Assembly: GCF_963528755.1 (NCBI RefSeq)
Contig: NZ_CAURXA010000001.1
Coordinates: 310,001-374,000 of the forward strand
DNA length: 64,000 nucleotides
From: Selenomonas sp963528755
Lineage (GTDB): Bacteria > Bacillota > Negativicutes > Selenomonadales > Selenomonadaceae
Direction: 5' to 3'
Shown here: piece after piece, positions 44,249 through 52,956 of the stretch
How the letters are laid out: each line of letters opens with the position of its first letter
Position numbering within the stretch: the stretch's first letter is position 1
Notes under the pieces: generated by a model
What the model was told of the DNA's origin: nothing
Database searches by the model: none
What the model saw: the letters and a program-made list of their open reading frames with translations, nothing else
Program-made: the position numbers and the translations under genes

Positions 44249-45553
44249 CGGGATTTACTATGAGAAAGATGTGCAGCGCAAGATCAGCCCTTTAGAAGCC
44301 TAGGAGACTGCACGACATCTTCCGGCGCAACATACGAGATACCCAAAAGAGCAGCCAGTTCCTCGGAAAAAGCGAACGTAAACATCTCATAGGGAGACTT
44401 GCCGCTGTAAATGTTGCGACGGACGCCATTGATGTGAGAAAAAATCAAATTGACGGTATCCTGTGTGAAATGGTCGAAAGAAGACCCCTTCGGCACAATA
44501 TCGCGAAAAAGTGTGTGATTCTTCTCAATTTGCGCCTTTTGGCAAGACTGCATGGGATCGCAGAAAAAAAAGGCAGGCCTCCTTTTCTCCCTCAAGATTG
44601 TTCTCAAAGGCGAAAACATCGGAGAACTCTCCACCGTTGTCCGTAAGCATCACGGGCATAAGGACAGGAAAAGAAAAACCGCCTGCAGTCAAAGTTCGTT
44701 TGACCTCTTGGAACTTCAAGGCAGCCTGCACAGCCGTCTTGTTTTCGAGCAGAAGCCCGAACATGAAATTGAACGCAGTGAAGTGGACGGTGAGGATGAC
44801 TTTGCCGCCCGAAACTCCGATAACGGTATCAAGCTGCGTATGTGCGCTAAGCCCTTCCCGTTCCATATGAGCGAGGAAATCCGCATAGGTGCGTTCCTTC
44901 TTTATGGCGGAAGGAACGACATCCGCCCACTTCTTTTTGCGAGGCTTGAACTTTACGGCGCGTGGAAGGTGAATCTTGGAAGCCGAATAATATCCCTTGG
45001 AAAAATGCCGATAAACCATGCTGAGAGACACATTGAGCTCTGGGTGAGAAGCGACGATAATAAATGTGCGGCCCCTTCTCAATGCAAGAGGAAATGATGC
45101 GATCCTGCTTGTAAAAAGACGCACGGTTCAACGGAATGCCTTCGCGTGCATCGTGCAGGAGCGCTTCGTATTCGGCATGTGCCTGCGGAGCGACATAGAG
45201 AAGGCGGAGGAAGCGGCAGTTAGCGGAACGGCGCTTGGGGCAGGCGTTGCAGACGAAGGGCGTCTTGTCGAGCAAGGGGCAGAGTTCGTCCGTTTGCACG
45301 AACGCATTGCGGTGCTCTTTGCGATGTTGCTTCACTTCGTAAGATATGGTGGTAGGATCTTTCTGAACGAGCAGGGCGATCGCCTTGAAGGACAATCGCT
45401 TGTCGAGCCCGTTCATGATTTCCTGGCGGTCTTGTGCAGTAAGGTGCTTGTTCTTCTTGTTGTTGTCTGCTTGCTTCATGATGACAGCCTCCTTTGTGTA
45501 GAGAGATTTCTCACACTAAATTCAGCCATAAATTCTTCTCAGAGTAAATCCCG
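44249..45553 (-). mobile_element. IS30-family insertion sequence, degenerate
   Basis: 1305 bp bounded by 18-bp terminal inverted repeats, CGGGATTTACTATGAGAA (44249-44266) and the complement of 45536-45553, matching at 17 of 18 positions. Inside is one IS30-type transposase on the minus strand, broken by two frameshifts. No clear target duplication is visible. Confidence 0.85.
44284..45479 (-). pseudogene. IS30-family transposase with two frameshifts
   Basis: About 400 codons in three frames. First (45479 to about 45060): N-terminal HTH (LTAQDRQEIMNGLDKRLSF, DPTTISYEVKQHR) and a Cys-rich segment. Second (about 45060 to 44600): VASHPELNVSLSMVYRH, LPRAVKFKPRKKK and the DDE aspartates in LDTVIG and LTDNGGEFSD. 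Third (44600 to 44284): CQKAQIEKNH with the catalytic Glu and YSGKSPYEMFTF. All catalytic parts exist, but the frames no longer join, so it should be inactive unless frameshifting occurs twice. Confidence 0.88.
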
Positions 45554-45658
45554 TCAGTGACCTATTATGTGAGATTTACTTTGGAAATTTACCAAATATA
45601 GTAAGGTGGCAGGTCAAGCTGAGTTTGATAAGTTTTAATTTAAGGCTTTGAGAAATTT

Positions 45659-45667
45659 TGGTATAAT
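45659..45667 (+). promoter_or_regulatory. extended -10 promoter of the SAP/DUF6434 gene
   Basis: TGGTATAAT, an extended -10 element with a perfect hexamer at 45662-45667, no good -35, in AT-rich sequence 53 nt before the start. Confidence 0.55.
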
Positions 45668-45719
45668 AGAATAATAGGATAATAGATAGAAATAAAATTG
45701 AATTTGGTGAGGTGATCAC

Positions 45720-46337
45720 TTGAAGGAGCTTAGACCCAATTTCAGAGACATAAAATCATTTGAGGAATTTAGCAGATACTATTGGTATCGAGAAGAACTT
45801 TCAAAAATTTGCAAGTCTCTTGGATTAGAATATAGAAGTACAAAGCAAGAACTGAATCATATTATAGAACAATATTTTAATGGGAATAGAATAGAGAAGT
45901 CTCAGAGATTTGTAAACAAAAATCAAACGGAAGTTGTAACGTTAAGTACACCATTACTTGAGTGTAGTTTTTCTTTTAATAAAAAATTTCGAGAGTATTT
46001 TTCAGCTGTAACGGGTGTTAGTCCATTTAAGTTTAATGCTGATATGGCAACGGCATGGAGAAAAGTAAAATCAGAAAATGATTTAAATTTTAAAATTCAA
46101 GATATGCTGAAAGTATATTATGGAGAATCAGAATATGCTAAGTACGATAATTCAGCTTGTCAATGGAATCAGTTCCTAAAAGACTTTTTTTTGGATAAAT
46201 TTAGCGAAAATTATTTCGATAAGTTAAAAGTGGCAGCTATCCTTTGGAAAGAAGTCAGAGATTCAAAGAGCAAAAAAATATATTCTAGGGAACTTCTAAA
46301 TGAATATAGAAATAAAATTGAAGAGTACCATAAATAG
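45720..46337 (+). CDS. SAP-domain / DUF6434-like protein
   Basis: 205 residues. The first 55 residues resemble a SAP-type helix-extension-helix (FEEFSRYYWYREELSKICKS then STKQELNHIIEQYF), a nucleic-acid-binding motif. The middle (FSFNKKFREYFSAVTG to FKIQDMLKVYYG) matches the DUF6434 pattern. The function is unknown. The TTG start follows GAGGTGATCAC. The gene is strongly AT-rich compared with its chromosomal surroundings, and a terminator follows, so it is an independent unit acquired with the island. Confidence 0.7.
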   Translation: MKELRPNFRDIKSFEEFSRYYWYREELSKICKSLGLEYRSTKQELNHIIEQYFNGNRIEKSQRFVNKNQTEVVTLSTPLLECSFSFNKKFREYFSAVTGVSPFKFNADMATAWRKVKSENDLNFKIQDMLKVYYGESEYAKYDNSACQWNQFLKDFFLDKFSENYFDKLKVAAILWKEVRDSKSKKIYSRELLNEYRNKIEEYHK

Positions 46338-46375
46338 TGAAATACCAGCTTGTCGATTGAATAAAATATATAACT

Positions 46376-46406
46376 AAGACATTTACAAAAAAGTAGATGT
46401 CTTTTT
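46376..46406 (+). terminator. terminator after the SAP/DUF6434 gene
   Basis: 11-bp stem (46376-46386 with 46393-46403, one G-U) with an A6 loop, then T-rich sequence. Confidence 0.75.
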
Positions 46407-46437
46407 CATGCTCATTTTTAGGAAAGGAGGGATGTAA

Positions 46438-46737
46438 GTGGCTAACAGAATAAAAGGAATTACCGTTGAAATTGGTGGAGATACTACCGGCCTTGATAAA
46501 GCCTTAAAAGGAGTAAATTCTACAATAAAAAATACGCAGTCACAGCTTCGTGATGTGAATCGGCTATTAAAACTTGATCCTTCCAATGCTAAACTACTTG
46601 CTCAGAAACAACAGCTACTGCAAAAGGAAATTTCTGAAACCAGTGAAAAGTTAAATGCCTTAAAAGAGGCAGATAAGCAGGCAAAAGTACAGCTTGAAAA
46701 TGGAGAACTTGGTCAAGATAAGTATGATGCCCTTTAA
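46438..46737 (+). pseudogene. N-terminal fragment of a phage tape-measure protein
   Basis: 99 codons beginning ANRIKGITVEIGGDTTGLDK and continuing with the coiled QLRDVNRLLKLDPSNAKLL typical of tail tape-measure starts in Firmicute siphophages. The full protein would have many hundred residues; here it stops after DKYDAL. The GTG start has AAAGGAGGGATG in front. A stray prophage piece in the island. Confidence 0.75.
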
Positions 46738-46773
46738 GGATAATTTTGTATATCCTATTGGAAGGTGAATTCT

Positions 46774-46989
46774 ATGGTAAAGAATAATATTGAAGTGGAT
46801 GTAAAAGTGAAATGCATTGAAGCCGGAAAGACGCAGGTGCAGCTTGCAGAAGAGATTGGCACTACTAGCCAGTATGTTAACCAGATCATTAAGAAAAAAG
46901 ATGGGGTTGTTAATAAAACCTTTGTACAGATGATGGAAAAGCTAGGTTATGATATTGAGCTAACCTATGTGAAGAGGAAGGAATGCTAA
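46774..46989 (+). CDS. small XRE-type helix-turn-helix regulator
   Basis: 71 residues. HTH: GKTQVQLAEEIGTTSQYVNQIIK near residue 19-41, continuing to VQMMEKLGYDIELTYV. Such minimal Cro/C1 proteins control nearby genes. GGAAGGTGA gives the ATG at 46774. It lies 13 nt before the DUF262 gene on the same strand, so it is probably its co-transcribed regulator. The alternative is a prophage leftover. Confidence 0.8.
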   Translation: MVKNNIEVDVKVKCIEAGKTQVQLAEEIGTTSQYVNQIIKKKDGVVNKTFVQMMEKLGYDIELTYVKRKEC

Positions 46990-47002
46990 GGAGGATAATA
47001 TT

Positions 47003-48757
47003 ATGGCATATGAGACACCATTAACAATAGCTGAGGTAATGAAGGACATTACTGCAAATAAATATGTTTTACCTTCTATTCAGCGTGAATATGTTTGGGA
47101 TACCGAGCAGATTGAAGCTTTGTTTGATTCTCTTATGAGGGACTATCCGATTGGGACATTCCTTTTCTGGGAGATTAATAAGGAACATGTAAACGACTAT
47201 GACTTTTATGGATTTATTAGAAATTATCATGAGTATAAAGGTGTACATAATAAGAAAGTCGATTTAAAAGGTTTGGATGGCGTGACAGCTGTTCTTGATG
47301 GACAGCAACGTCTCACCTCAATTTATATAGGGCTTAAGGGAACCTATGCCTATAAACTTAAATATATGGCAAAGAAAAATCAGGAGGCATACCCAGCTAG
47401 GAAATTATACTTAAACTTACTATCATATTCTACGGACAGTAGTAACGAGTATGAGTTTAAATTTCTTACAAATAAAGAAGTGCAAAATGATGAAAATACA
47501 TACTGGTTCGAAGTCGGTGAAATCCTTAATATGAAACAAGATGGTGACGTTGCGATGTTTGTTACTAAAAATATAGGCTTTTCAAAGGAGTTTAAGTATA
47601 CTGAAGAACAGACAATATTCGCTATCAATGCTCTGTCTAAGCTATATAACATTATTAATAAGGTTGGCACGATTAGTTATTATAGAGAGAAGACGGTAGA
47701 ACTCGATAAAGTTCTAAATATATTTATAAGAGTCAACAGTGGAGGGACACCTCTAAGTTACTCTGACTTGCTTCTATCCATAGCTTCTGCACAGTGGGAA
47801 AACCATGATGCGAGAGAAGAAATTATTGAGTTTGTTGATGATGTAAATGCAGTAGGAGCAGGATTTAAAATCAATAAAGATTTTGTGCTGAAGACGGCGT
47901 TGGTTCTTAGTGATTTTACGAATATTGCTTTTAAAGTGGACAATTTTAACAAACAAAACATGATTAAAATTGAAAACAATTGGGATAATATAAAGAAAGC
48001 TATTAAACAGGCGGTTCTTTTGGTTTCATCATTTGGTTATTCAGGTGAAACACTAACATCAAATAATGCGCTGATTCCAATTGCATATTACCTTTTTATT
48101 AATGGTATGCCGGATAACTTTGTTGATTCAGGGATAAACAAGAATAATAAAGATAAAATAAAGAAGTGGCTTATACGTTCTCTGTTAAAGAAGACATTCA
48201 GTGGACAACCAGATAATGTGATTAGACCAATTCGTGAGATTCTAAAAGCAAACGGAACAAATGAGTTTCCATTAGACAGTATCATCGACAAGTTTAAAGG
48301 TACAAATAAATCCATACAGTTTACGGATGAAGATATTGAGGAGTTCCTTTTGAAACTTAAATATGGAAAGAGTGACACACTTTCAACTCTCATGTTGCTA
48401 TATCCATCACTAGATTTCAGTAATAAATTCCATGAAGATCATATGTATCCGAAGAGCAAATTTACAAAAACTTATCTCCGAAAGCAGGGTGTTCCTGAGG
48501 AACAATTAGATTGGTACATTGCAACGGTTAATGATATAAGTAACCTTCAGCTTCTTGCTGCACAGCTTAATGAAGAGAAGCTTGCTACTGATTTTGATGA
48601 GTGGTTTAACGAACAACATCCTACAGATACAGATAAGATTCAGTATAGGACTGTGAATTATCTGCCAGATATGGAGTATTCATATGAAAATTATCCAAAG
48701 TTTATAGAGGATAGAAAAGCACTTCTAAAAAAACAGTTAAGTGCAGTTCTGCTTTAG
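47003..48757 (+). CDS. DUF262-DUF1524 protein, GmrSD-like
   Basis: 584 residues. N-terminal DUF262 domain: PSIQREYVWDTEQIEALFDS near residue 24-43 and the ParB-like nucleotidase motif DGQQRLTS at 99-106. C-terminal DUF1524 HNH nuclease: FHEDHMYPKSKF near 475-487. The two domains fused in one chain are the plan of GmrSD type IV restriction enzymes, which cut DNA carrying sugar-modified cytosines; related proteins act in BREX (BrxU) and Ssp (SspE) defence. TAAGGAGGAT sets the start. The gene is AT-rich and foreign to its context. Which modification it would recognise cannot be read from sequence. Confidence 0.88.
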   Translation: MAYETPLTIAEVMKDITANKYVLPSIQREYVWDTEQIEALFDSLMRDYPIGTFLFWEINKEHVNDYDFYGFIRNYHEYKGVHNKKVDLKGLDGVTAVLDGQQRLTSIYIGLKGTYAYKLKYMAKKNQEAYPARKLYLNLLSYSTDSSNEYEFKFLTNKEVQNDENTYWFEVGEILNMKQDGDVAMFVTKNIGFSKEFKYTEEQTIFAINALSKLYNIINKVGTISYYREKTVELDKVLNIFIRVNSGGTPLSYSDLLLSIASAQWENHDAREEIIEFVDDVNAVGAGFKINKDFVLKTALVLSDFTNIAFKVDNFNKQNMIKIENNWDNIKKAIKQAVLLVSSFGYSGETLTSNNALIPIAYYLFINGMPDNFVDSGINKNNKDKIKKWLIRSLLKKTFSGQPDNVIRPIREILKANGTNEFPLDSIIDKFKGTNKSIQFTDEDIEEFLLKLKYGKSDTLSTLMLLYPSLDFSNKFHEDHMYPKSKFTKTYLRKQGVPEEQLDWYIATVNDISNLQLLAAQLNEEKLATDFDEWFNEQHPTDTDKIQYRTVNYLPDMEYSYENYPKFIEDRKALLKKQLSAVLL

Positions 48758-48785
48758 GATAATATGGGTTGTTATACTAATAAAA

Positions 48786-48846
48786 GTGATATGTTCCCAA
48801 GAACTGACAAAGATATAAAAACATGGGTGATATGTTCCCAAGAACT
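48786..48846 (+). repeat. two copies of a 20-bp direct repeat
   Basis: GTGATATGTTCCCAAGAACT occurs exactly at 48786-48805 and 48827-48846, a period of 41 bp. Each copy has inverted GTTC/GAAC inside. It could be a transposon-end repeat or a paired operator. Confidence 0.8.
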
Positions 48847-49076
48847 ATTAAATCAACAGAATGTGCCAATGTAAGCTATGGTATCAGCTCGTGTCACGTG
48901 GAAACGCTCACGAAACTTATCAGGAAAGATTTGCTGTAAAGAAAAGGCCTCAAATCGAATTAGACTGCACTCCAAAATACGGACATGGATAGCGATAAAT
49001 CGTGATTTCTTTGTTTTATACCTAAGCGCATGATGTAAGAACTCAGTAAAATCAAGGGTCGAAGGGAATATGTATA
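48847..49076. other. right boundary of the island, no clear gene
   Basis: 230 bp before rbgA. The minus strand is open for about 65 codons up to a TGA at 48853 (containing FSLQQIFPDKFRERFHVTRA), which reads like the C-terminal end of some protein but matches no family I know. No promoter for rbgA stands out. Confidence 0.35.
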
Positions 49077-49985
49077 ATGATGAAAAATGATGTAGCGAGA
49101 GATATACCCATCATCCAATGGTATCCGGGCCACATGAAGAAAGCACGGGAACTGGTGGAGGAGAATTTGAAGCTTGTAGATGTCGTTGTCGAATTGCTTG
49201 ACGCGCGGATTCCAGCGGCGAGCGCGAATCCCATGCTGCGAGAGATCGTTGGCGACAAGCCGCGCGTCGTGGCGCTCAACAAGAGGGATCTGGCGGACGA
49301 GAAGATGACGAAGTGTTGGCTGGAATATTTTCGTGCACAGAAGCTTCCGGCTGTTGCGCTCGATTCTGTGACGGGGAAGGGCATGCGGGAACTGTTGGCG
49401 CTCATTGAGAAGGCTGCGAAACATCGTACGGAAAGGTTGGTATCGAAAGGTGTTGCAGCACGCAAGGCGCGTGTGATGATCCTCGGCATACCGAACGTCG
49501 GAAAATCGTCCCTGATCAACCGCTTGGCAGGCGCGGCGAAGGCGAAGACGGCGGACAAGCCCGGCGTCACGCGCGCGAAGCAGTGGATACGCATCGGAGC
49601 GGACGTTGATCTCTTGGATACGCCGGGGATTCTTTGGCCGAAGTTTGAAGACCGCGCGGTTGGACTTAAGTTGGCGTTTACCGGCGCGGTCAACGATGAG
49701 ATCTACGATTTGGAGAATGTGGCGCACTTGCTCCTTGCGGCTTTGCGGCGCGATCATCCGGAACGCTTGCAGGAGCGGTTCAAGTTCAAGGAGGAGCTTC
49801 CAGAGACTACGGAGAAACTGATGGAGGCGATCGGACGCAGGCGTGGCTGCCTTTTGAAGGGCGGACGCATCGATTTCGAGAAGGTGCAGCATATCCTTCT
49901 GACGGAATTCCGTATGGGGAAGTTCGGCAAGATCAGCTTGGATGTGCCCCCGACGAAACCATCGGAGGAAGTGGACGGCGGTTAA
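49077..49985 (+). CDS. rbgA: ribosome biogenesis GTPase RbgA/YlqF
   Basis: 302 residues. Circularly permuted GTPase: G4 LNKRDLADE near residue 65 comes before G1 GIPNVGKSSLINRL near 138-151 and G3 LDTPGILWPKFED near 179-191. The N-terminal WYPGHMKKA is a family hallmark. It acts in late 50S assembly. Starts ATG 49077 and 49080 are equivalent. Its TAA overlaps the rnhB ATG by one base. Confidence 0.95.
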   Translation: MMKNDVARDIPIIQWYPGHMKKARELVEENLKLVDVVVELLDARIPAASANPMLREIVGDKPRVVALNKRDLADEKMTKCWLEYFRAQKLPAVALDSVTGKGMRELLALIEKAAKHRTERLVSKGVAARKARVMILGIPNVGKSSLINRLAGAAKAKTADKPGVTRAKQWIRIGADVDLLDTPGILWPKFEDRAVGLKLAFTGAVNDEIYDLENVAHLLLAALRRDHPERLQERFKFKEELPETTEKLMEAIGRRRGCLLKGGRIDFEKVQHILLTEFRMGKFGKISLDVPPTKPSEEVDGG

Positions 49986-50752
49986 TGGATGGGGAAGAAA
50001 TGACGATAAGAGAACTGGAGTGCCTTTATCGTGCAGGGAAGTGGACTGAGGAGCTGCAGAGGCAGTGCCTGTCGGATTCCCGCACAGGTGTGCAGCGATT
50101 GGTGCGTCGATGGGAGCGAGATGCGCAGGAGCGCGCCCGCGTCGAAGCACTGTACCATTACGAATTTTTGGCACGTGAGAAGGGCTGTCTGCTTGTGGCA
50201 GGCGTCGATGAAGCCGGTCGTGGCCCTTTGGCGGGACCCGTTGTAGTCGCCGCAGTCATCTTGCCGCTGGGTCTTTTTCTGCCGCATTTGAATGATTCGA
50301 AGAAATTATCTCCAGCCGTGCGCGAGGAACTTTTTTCTGCCATTATGGAAAGCGCTGTCGCTGTGGAAATCGTGAGCATTTCAGAGAAAATCATCGACGA
50401 AAAGAATATCTATCAAGCGACGAAGCAGGGGATGTACGAAGCTGTTTCCGCCTTGCGGCCGCAGCCGCAGCATGTCTTGCTCGATGCCGTGCCGTTGAAG
50501 CTTTCTATGACGTCTTCTCCCATTGTCCACGGGGATGCAAAGTCGGCGTCGATTGCGGCGGCATCGATCGCGGCCAAAGTTACGAGGGATCGCCTGATGC
50601 TGAAATATGACGAGGAATATCCGCAGTATGGTTTCAAAAGGCATAAGGGCTATGGGACGGCGGAGCATTTGGCGGCTTTACGGAAGTATGGGCCTTGTCC
50701 CATTCATCGAAGATCGTTCGAGCCGGTTCTTTCGATGGCGGTGAACCCTTGA
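49985..50752 (+). CDS. rnhB: ribonuclease HII
   Basis: 255 residues. Catalytic motif AGVDEAGRGPLAGP near residue 72-85, then SKKLSP, LDAVPLKL and GDAKSASIAAASIAAKVTRD near 186-205. An N-terminal extension of about 65 residues precedes the core, as in Firmicute RnhB proteins. It removes misincorporated ribonucleotides and RNA primers. Coupled to rbgA. Confidence 0.95.
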   Translation: MDGEEMTIRELECLYRAGKWTEELQRQCLSDSRTGVQRLVRRWERDAQERARVEALYHYEFLAREKGCLLVAGVDEAGRGPLAGPVVVAAVILPLGLFLPHLNDSKKLSPAVREELFSAIMESAVAVEIVSISEKIIDEKNIYQATKQGMYEAVSALRPQPQHVLLDAVPLKLSMTSSPIVHGDAKSASIAAASIAAKVTRDRLMLKYDEEYPQYGFKRHKGYGTAEHLAALRKYGPCPIHRRSFEPVLSMAVNP

Positions 50753-50841
50753 GGCAAGGACGCGTTGATGAGGCCGGCATCAAACGGATGGATTTCATTT
50801 TAGCAGGTGTTCCTTAGAAGATTACACGGAGGATTCGTTTC

Positions 50842-52956
50842 ATGGCAATGGAAGCAAATGCCGCCAATGCTGCGGGGTCTTTGCAGCGAATACAGCGGCC
50901 TCAGACGACAGGATCGACAGATGCCGTAACGCGGCGAGGGGACGGCGCTTCGTCCTCCCCTTTTGCAAAGGAGACGAATGTCTCTATACGAAATTCCATT
51001 GCGGATTTGTCATCCGTCCTCGGGAGGATTTCCCAAGGACAGGAGGATTCGGTGGAGGTTCTGCCCGATCACCTGCAGAAGGTGATTCGTAATGTCATGG
51101 AAAGCGCTTTTTCGTTAAGTGCGACCTTGGAAGAGGGATTGGGCAGTACGACGGAGAGCCAGCGTTTTTCCTTGGAGCAGTTGGGCACGCTTTCGCGCAT
51201 GCTCACACAGCTGGGTGCACTCGCGGAAAAGGGCGTGCAGGTCAGCGATTTCAGTGAGAGCATGCAGACGTTGCTGCGAAATCTGAAATCGCTTCTGACG
51301 GCGCAGGAGGGTGGAAACTCCTTGGAGCCAGCGCTCTTGAATAAGCTGTCCTTCCAACTGCTTGACGCTAAGGCACTGGAGGATTTGCCGGCAGCCTTGC
51401 AGCAGGCATTGACGGTCTTGGCACAGACGCAGCCGCAGCGGGGTGCGAGCGAGACAAGTTCTTTTGACTTTCTGAAGTCCCTTGTGCAATATTTCATGCC
51501 GCGGCCCGGAGAGGAGAGTGTGTCGACGATCATGCAGGAGTCTGGGCAGACGACGCCCGAAGGCGACGCGGATGCTGAGACCAGTGCGAATCCATCGATG
51601 CGCGATATGAGTGAAGGCGGTGCGAAGGAAGTGCGGCAAGAGACGGCAGGGCAGATGCCAGAAGCCGCCAATGAGGAGACGAACGCTGCGCAGAAGGAAG
51701 GTGAAGCGGTACTTGGGAAGGAGGCGGCGTTGAGAAAAGCGGCGACGCAACAGCCCCAACGGAATGGCGCCGTTTTGCAGCAGAATGCCGAGGGAATGGA
51801 ACCTGACTTGTTGCCAGACGCTGAGGATGGCGCTTCGGAAACAACACAGCAGCAGAAGGTTTCAGGGCAGGCAGAGACTACCGAGGGCAAGGGGCAGACG
51901 AAGACGTCTCAGGAGCAAAGCGGAGCACAGCAGCAAAAAGCCCTCGGACAGGGAAATGTTGCCGAGGGCAAAGGACAGTCGAGTGAGCAAATGCTACGTG
52001 GTGCGCAGCAAGAGGGAAAGTCGACGGAATCAGCGGTGTCGCGTCAGAATGCGCAGAGTGTGAATCCGCAGTCGACAAGACAGGAAGGCACCGAACAGAA
52101 TATAGCGCAGGAAAAGTCTCTGCAACAGGGGCGGAATCCTGCCGGTCCATCGACCAACACATCGACCAATACGCAGGGAGAGGCGAAAGCTTCTGCGCGT
52201 CAGATGCCCGTGATGCAGAATACGCCTCAGCTCATGCAGAGTCTGAAGGAGACGGCGTCATTCATGCTGAAGAATATGCCGCTTACAGAGAAGGATGCCG
52301 CCTTGCTGCGCGACTTTATCAACAACGGGCAAAAACTCTTGCCGGACAAGGAAGCGAAGCAGCTGCAGCTTCTCCTGCGCCTCAGTCAGAATAATGTTCC
52401 TGCTGCCGTCAATCAGGCTGCTGTGCAGAAGAATCTCGGCGATCTTCCGCGTCTCTGGGCATTTATGCAGCTCTGTGATATGACGGCGGTGAAGGACATG
52501 AAGGAGCAGCAGCTCAAGCGAGCGGGTAAGGATGTCGCGGAATTTGCCGCTTCGATGAAGCGTTCTATGGAAGGCGGCAGTCTTTTTCAGACGGATGGCA
52601 AGGGCAATGTGCATCGGTCGCTGAATTTCATGTTGCCATTGTATATGGGGGAAGGCGAAAAACAGAGTTACCCCGCGTATGCCAATGTCTATAACGAGGA
52701 GAAGTATTCGCCCGAGGATGGGAGCATGCACAAGGAAACGTGGCTCAGGCTCTGCGTGCTTACAGATCATATTGGCGCCGTAGAGCTGACTTGCCAGGTG
52801 TACGACGCGAAGAGCCTCAACATGCGCGTGCTTTTCTCGGAGGCGTCCGCCGTGGAAGAGTTCAAGTCGTATATCCCTGAGTTCAAGGAATCATTTCGTA
52901 CGATGGCATTGGAACTGACCGATCTCAAAGTCAGTATGGCGGGTAGTAAAGAATGA
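50842..52956 (+). CDS. FliK-like hook-length control protein
   Basis: 704 residues. N-terminal helical region to about 230, a low-complexity Gln, Glu, Ser-rich linker (about 230-455) and a C-terminal domain of about 250 residues whose last part (WLRLCVLTDHIGAVELTCQ, NMRVLFSEASAVEEFKSYI) matches the Flg_hook domain of FliK. FliK measures hook length and switches FlhB. The next gene encodes a lone FlhB C-terminal domain, which supports a secretion-switch pair. It is not inside a flagellar operon. CACGGAGGA precedes the start. Confidence 0.75.
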   Translation: MAMEANAANAAGSLQRIQRPQTTGSTDAVTRRGDGASSSPFAKETNVSIRNSIADLSSVLGRISQGQEDSVEVLPDHLQKVIRNVMESAFSLSATLEEGLGSTTESQRFSLEQLGTLSRMLTQLGALAEKGVQVSDFSESMQTLLRNLKSLLTAQEGGNSLEPALLNKLSFQLLDAKALEDLPAALQQALTVLAQTQPQRGASETSSFDFLKSLVQYFMPRPGEESVSTIMQESGQTTPEGDADAETSANPSMRDMSEGGAKEVRQETAGQMPEAANEETNAAQKEGEAVLGKEAALRKAATQQPQRNGAVLQQNAEGMEPDLLPDAEDGASETTQQQKVSGQAETTEGKGQTKTSQEQSGAQQQKALGQGNVAEGKGQSSEQMLRGAQQEGKSTESAVSRQNAQSVNPQSTRQEGTEQNIAQEKSLQQGRNPAGPSTNTSTNTQGEAKASARQMPVMQNTPQLMQSLKETASFMLKNMPLTEKDAALLRDFINNGQKLLPDKEAKQLQLLLRLSQNNVPAAVNQAAVQKNLGDLPRLWAFMQLCDMTAVKDMKEQQLKRAGKDVAEFAASMKRSMEGGSLFQTDGKGNVHRSLNFMLPLYMGEGEKQSYPAYANVYNEEKYSPEDGSMHKETWLRLCVLTDHIGAVELTCQVYDAKSLNMRVLFSEASAVEEFKSYIPEFKESFRTMALELTDLKVSMAGSKE

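Larger units (their letters stand above)
44225..45586. repeat. outer IR-like sequences flanking the IS30 copy
   Basis: Outside each end of the element is an inverted, diverged copy of its own terminal repeat: 44225-44241 (TTTTCAGAGTAAGTTCC) on the left, 7 bp from the left IR, and 45571-45586 (GAGATTTACTTTGGAA) on the right, 17 bp from the right IR. They face the element ends head to head. Confidence 0.55.

Noticed and set aside
48786..48846. CRISPR-like reading of the two 20-bp repeats
   Set aside because: Only two copies, a 21-bp spacer, and no cas genes; a transposon end or operator fits better.
48853..49050. Minus-strand stretch that reads like a protein C-terminus before rbgA
   Set aside because: Protein-like words but no family recognised and no upstream continuation; noted under the boundary region only.
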